The notes under the pieces are model-generated. The model was not told where the DNA came from, made no database searches, and saw only the letters and a list, made by a program, of their open reading frames with translations. Positions 61,535-64,000 of a stretch of 64,000 bases of DNA are shown here, piece by piece. Location of the stretch: the NCBI GenBank assembly GCA_019633425.1, contig WSUB01000105.1, positions 83,805 to 147,804 on the forward strand, read 5' to 3'. Within the stretch, counting starts at the first letter, position 1, and each line of letters starts with the position of its first letter. This DNA is from Tulasnella sp. 424 (Eukaryota > Basidiomycota > Agaricomycetes > Cantharellales > Tulasnellaceae). The position numbers and the translations under genes are program-made.

Positions 61535-63541
61535 ATGCCAACCGCTTCGACCCTCGAAATTGTCAGTACAGTGGGCAAGCTCGTTACCGCCATCAGCGAC
61601 GTTCCAGCCTTGTCCGCTCTCAAGCCGATTGGAGGCCTTCTCGTCACTATATGTGATCATGTAGAGGTAAGGCCCGACGGGGCGCGGTTGCATACTTTTC
61701 TACCACTCATAGCATATTATTAGGCTCTCGAAAGTAATAAAGACGCAGCCATTACGCTGGTAGAGCGAGTCAATCGGGCTGTGGAAGTGCTCACCAATCG
61801 GGCCCAAAACTTGGATGGCGTCGTGCCGGGAAACTACTCTGACGACATCAAGAGCTTGGAAGAGTGGGTTAAGTCATGTTTCGTGCTAAATTAGCTCTCA
61901 CAAAGCTATTCAGTGTGCTTGTCAAGATAGCCACCGCACTCGAAAAGTCGCGTCGACGGAAGTGGCTTGATCGAGTGCTTTTTCCGAAAGCAGATACCGC
62001 CAAACTTAACGACTTATCCTCCAAGCTCGACTATGCTATAAGAATGTTTGGAGTACGTTTTCGATTTGTGTTTCTTTATATCTTCCGAGCTCACGAAAGC
62101 GTAGCTTGCCGCAGACTTCGAGGCTAGACTGACTTTCCAAACCCTTCAAGCACACTTTCCAAAGGGAGGCTTGGAGCTGCATGACACAGTAAGAAAGACT
62201 AGCCCCCCACAACTGCACGAGGCTTATCATTGACAGCTTGTTTACCCAAGGCCATCAAAACCAGTGCTCTCCGCATGCACAAAGAGATTGATGCGACCGA
62301 TGACTGCTCGGTTCAAGTTGGAACATACGATAACCAAGCTGTTGTTGTCAAGAAGTATTATACTGCACAAGAAGAGGTTTGTTCGGCTATCCTAAATTCA
62401 TTTGTAACACAACTCAGCTGCTTCTGCAGCGATTCACGCAAGATTTAAGACAAAGACGGAACCTCATGTAAGATTTGCTCTGCTGCTAGTCCTTGTGCAA
62501 TTGCTCAAATATTGTAACAGACATCCTGGGATTGCTTGTGTGATTGGTAGCTCCAAAGAGGCATCCATCATGCTACTCCGCGCAGAGGGTGAGTTGGGTT
62601 TGTAGATATGTACTTGGCAACAGCACTCAAACTCTGATTAGATCTCATCCTTTGCTCGCAGGATATGATTGATATCAGCAGTGTTCGGCGTCCTTGGCAA
62701 ACCCGCAGTATAGGTCCCCAAATACCATCAGTTGATATGAGACCTCAAGGTGACCCCTGGAAATCAGTTGTGAGTAACAAGCTGTTGTAAATGGTACATC
62801 TTAAAAGTAAATTCATTTATTGATTGTCTGTCAGAAGAATTCTCAGGTTCAGACTCTGACTATCAAAGAGTCAGATGCATTAGTGCGTTTGTGCAATGAC
62901 ACTTCTGTAACTGGCTGTTGTTCATGCAGATTTGACACCCTTCCTCAATATCAACTAGCTCAAGCAATTCATTGTATGTGCTTCTGATATTTCTACAAGG
63001 TATCTTCTGATACAATGTGTCACTCAGGGTGTTATACAGTTCTTGGGAAAAATGAAGGTTGAGGTTGCATGGTGGGAGTTCAAGGTAGGGATGATTACCT
63101 TGTTTCATGTATTAATGCCACCTGGGTCTGATCTAAGTCTAGCCTTCATGGGTGGGGCTTCAGGGAAAGAACCAACTTGTCCTTATTAACTGGGATCAAG
63201 AGAGCAAGTCAACAACAGCTGGAGAATTTGAGCCTCGATATGCCATCCATGTTATTGGGCTTGGATTTTCAGATGTTGTCCCAGAGACTTTTCAAGATTC
63301 AGGAAGGTTGCTTGAAGAGGATATGACCCAATCAGGAGGACGTATGTTTGTAGTTCCCATCAGCTTACCTAATAGAGAGACTGAAACAGTTGCAGGTTTA
63401 AAGGTGCCTCAGATAAATACCTCATTCCACCCAGATATAATGATGCCCCAGCCTGATTATTCAGCATTGAGTTATAGTGCAGATGCTGGAATTCCAACAT
63501 GGATGGAAATTTCTTCTAATATAGTGGGTGGAGCCATGTAA
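61535..63541 (+). CDS. MLKL/HeLo-like N-terminal domain with kinase-like N-lobe and unknown C-terminus
   Basis: Exons read as 61535-61666, 61724-61867, 61906-62052, 62105-62188, 62251-62376, 62418-62467, 62521-62588, 62642-62769 and 62835-62973, then 63028-63084 and about 63143 or 63164 to 63541. The first eight keep phase (293 codons). The junction from the ninth (ends phase 1) to the tenth (open only in phase 0) does not resolve. Residues 1-~170 resemble the four-helix MLKL_NTD-like bundle of basidiomycete proteins (ALEKSRRRKWLDRVLF). A kinase N-lobe follows: VGTYDNQAVVVKKYY with a VAVK-like Lys, then HPGIACVIGSS. No HRD or DFG motif appears; the C-terminal ~190 residues (EVAWWEF, GLGFSDVVPE, IPTWMEISS) are unfamiliar. 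Such N-terminal domains occur in cell-death and immune-like proteins. It may be a pseudokinase, or a gene broken at that junction. Confidence 0.5.
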
Positions 63542-63663
63542 TCCGCACCTTCGCGGATCGCCCCCACCATATGAAACATTAGTTAGCCACCCCACTCGAT
63601 TAGCTAGGAAATAAATGTATATTTTTCTTTCTTCTGTCTCAAGGACAAAACTCGTTGGGTTTG

Positions 63664-63790
63664 ACAAGGTTGGTCCACTCCCCCCACCCCCCAAGTGTTG
63701 CACCAAGGGTCCACTCCCCCCTCCACCCCCCAAGGTGTCGCACCACCCACACCCACCCTCCCAAGTGTTGCACCAAGGGTCCAAGGGTCT
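63664..63790. repeat. C-rich minisatellite
   Basis: Imperfect repeats of a ~50-bp unit containing CCAAGTGTTGCACCAAGGG and a run of CCACTCCCCC. At least three degenerate copies are present. Confidence 0.75.
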
Positions 63791-63835
63791 GGTGCAACAC
63801 TTGAGGGGGGGAGGGGGAACTGGGTGTCGCACCAG

Positions 63836-64000
63836 TAGGACCCTGACCTGTTGCAACAGACCACGTGACTGGTGCGACAGGGTGCAACAGGTCACTTGAC
63901 TGGTGCGACGCTTATGTCGTCACTGGTGCTACAGGTCACATGACTGGTGCAACGCTTATGTCACTGGTGCTACAGGGTACAGGACAGTGGTGCTACAGGT
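63836..64000. repeat. CTGGTGC-type degenerate repeat, runs off the window
   Basis: The motif CTGGTGC(G/A/T)ACAGG, often followed by TCAC(A/T)TGA, recurs about every 20-30 bp up to the window edge. The core is related to the inverse complement of the GTTGCACCA motif in the adjoining C-rich repeat. Confidence 0.7.

Larger units (their letters stand above)
63542..64000. other. Gene-free tail of the window
   Basis: Probable 3' UTR of the MLKL-like gene (to about 63660), then C-rich and TGGTGC-rich minisatellite sequence, listed separately. Confidence 0.6.

Overview
The window is fungal nuclear DNA, most likely from a basidiomycete (Agaricomycotina-like). Genes are split by many 40-70 bp GT-AG introns, often with CTAAC/CTAAT-type branch sites. 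The recognisable families are typical of filamentous basidiomycetes: a fungal bestrophin, a Snc1-type v-SNARE, the bifunctional mitochondrial arginine enzyme Arg5,6, LysM and CBM1 secreted proteins, and a MLKL/HeLo-like N-terminal domain fused to a kinase-like lobe. Species cannot be named from the sequence alone. All exon boundaries were read by eye from splice consensus, reading phase and paralogue comparison.

Layout. 0-1.3 kb: an F-box-like gene. 5.4-16.1 kb: a gene-poor stretch with three paralogous C2H2 zinc-finger genes (5419-7109, 9980-10675, 15422-16114). They share intron positions and an unusual C-C-C-H finger, and each has a TATA-like box upstream. 16.9-19.1 kb: an 11-exon bestrophin-family channel. 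19.8-20.7 kb: a synaptobrevin (Snc1-like) gene whose ATG is split by an intron.

20.3-48.4 kb is a ~28 kb mosaic tandem array. Its units combine decayed 3' ends of the v-SNARE gene, a ~1.2 kb spacer, a TATA box and a tiny gene for a secreted protein that is almost nothing but one CBM1 (fungal cellulose-binding) domain. I count ten intact CBM1 genes in two subfamilies and three broken ones. Every intact gene, and the most complete pseudogene, carries a 13-nt micro-exon that encodes the aromatic pair of the CBM1 binding face. Two further block types (X and Y, three copies each) lie between the units.

48.4-51 kb: two tandem genes for secreted two-LysM proteins directly abut the array, so about 30 kb is devoted to secreted polysaccharide-binding proteins. 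51.5-61.0 kb returns to housekeeping content: a CoA-binding-domain protein, a 1407-residue mostly disordered conserved protein (minus strand), and ARG5,6 (minus strand). 61.5-63.5 kb: a MLKL-like/kinase-like gene with an unfamiliar C-terminus and one unresolved splice junction. The window ends in a degenerate minisatellite.

The best candidate for an undescribed system is the CBM1 array: an expanding and decaying family of single-domain, micro-exon-containing secreted carbohydrate binders, seeded beside a housekeeping SNARE gene and adjoining LysM genes.
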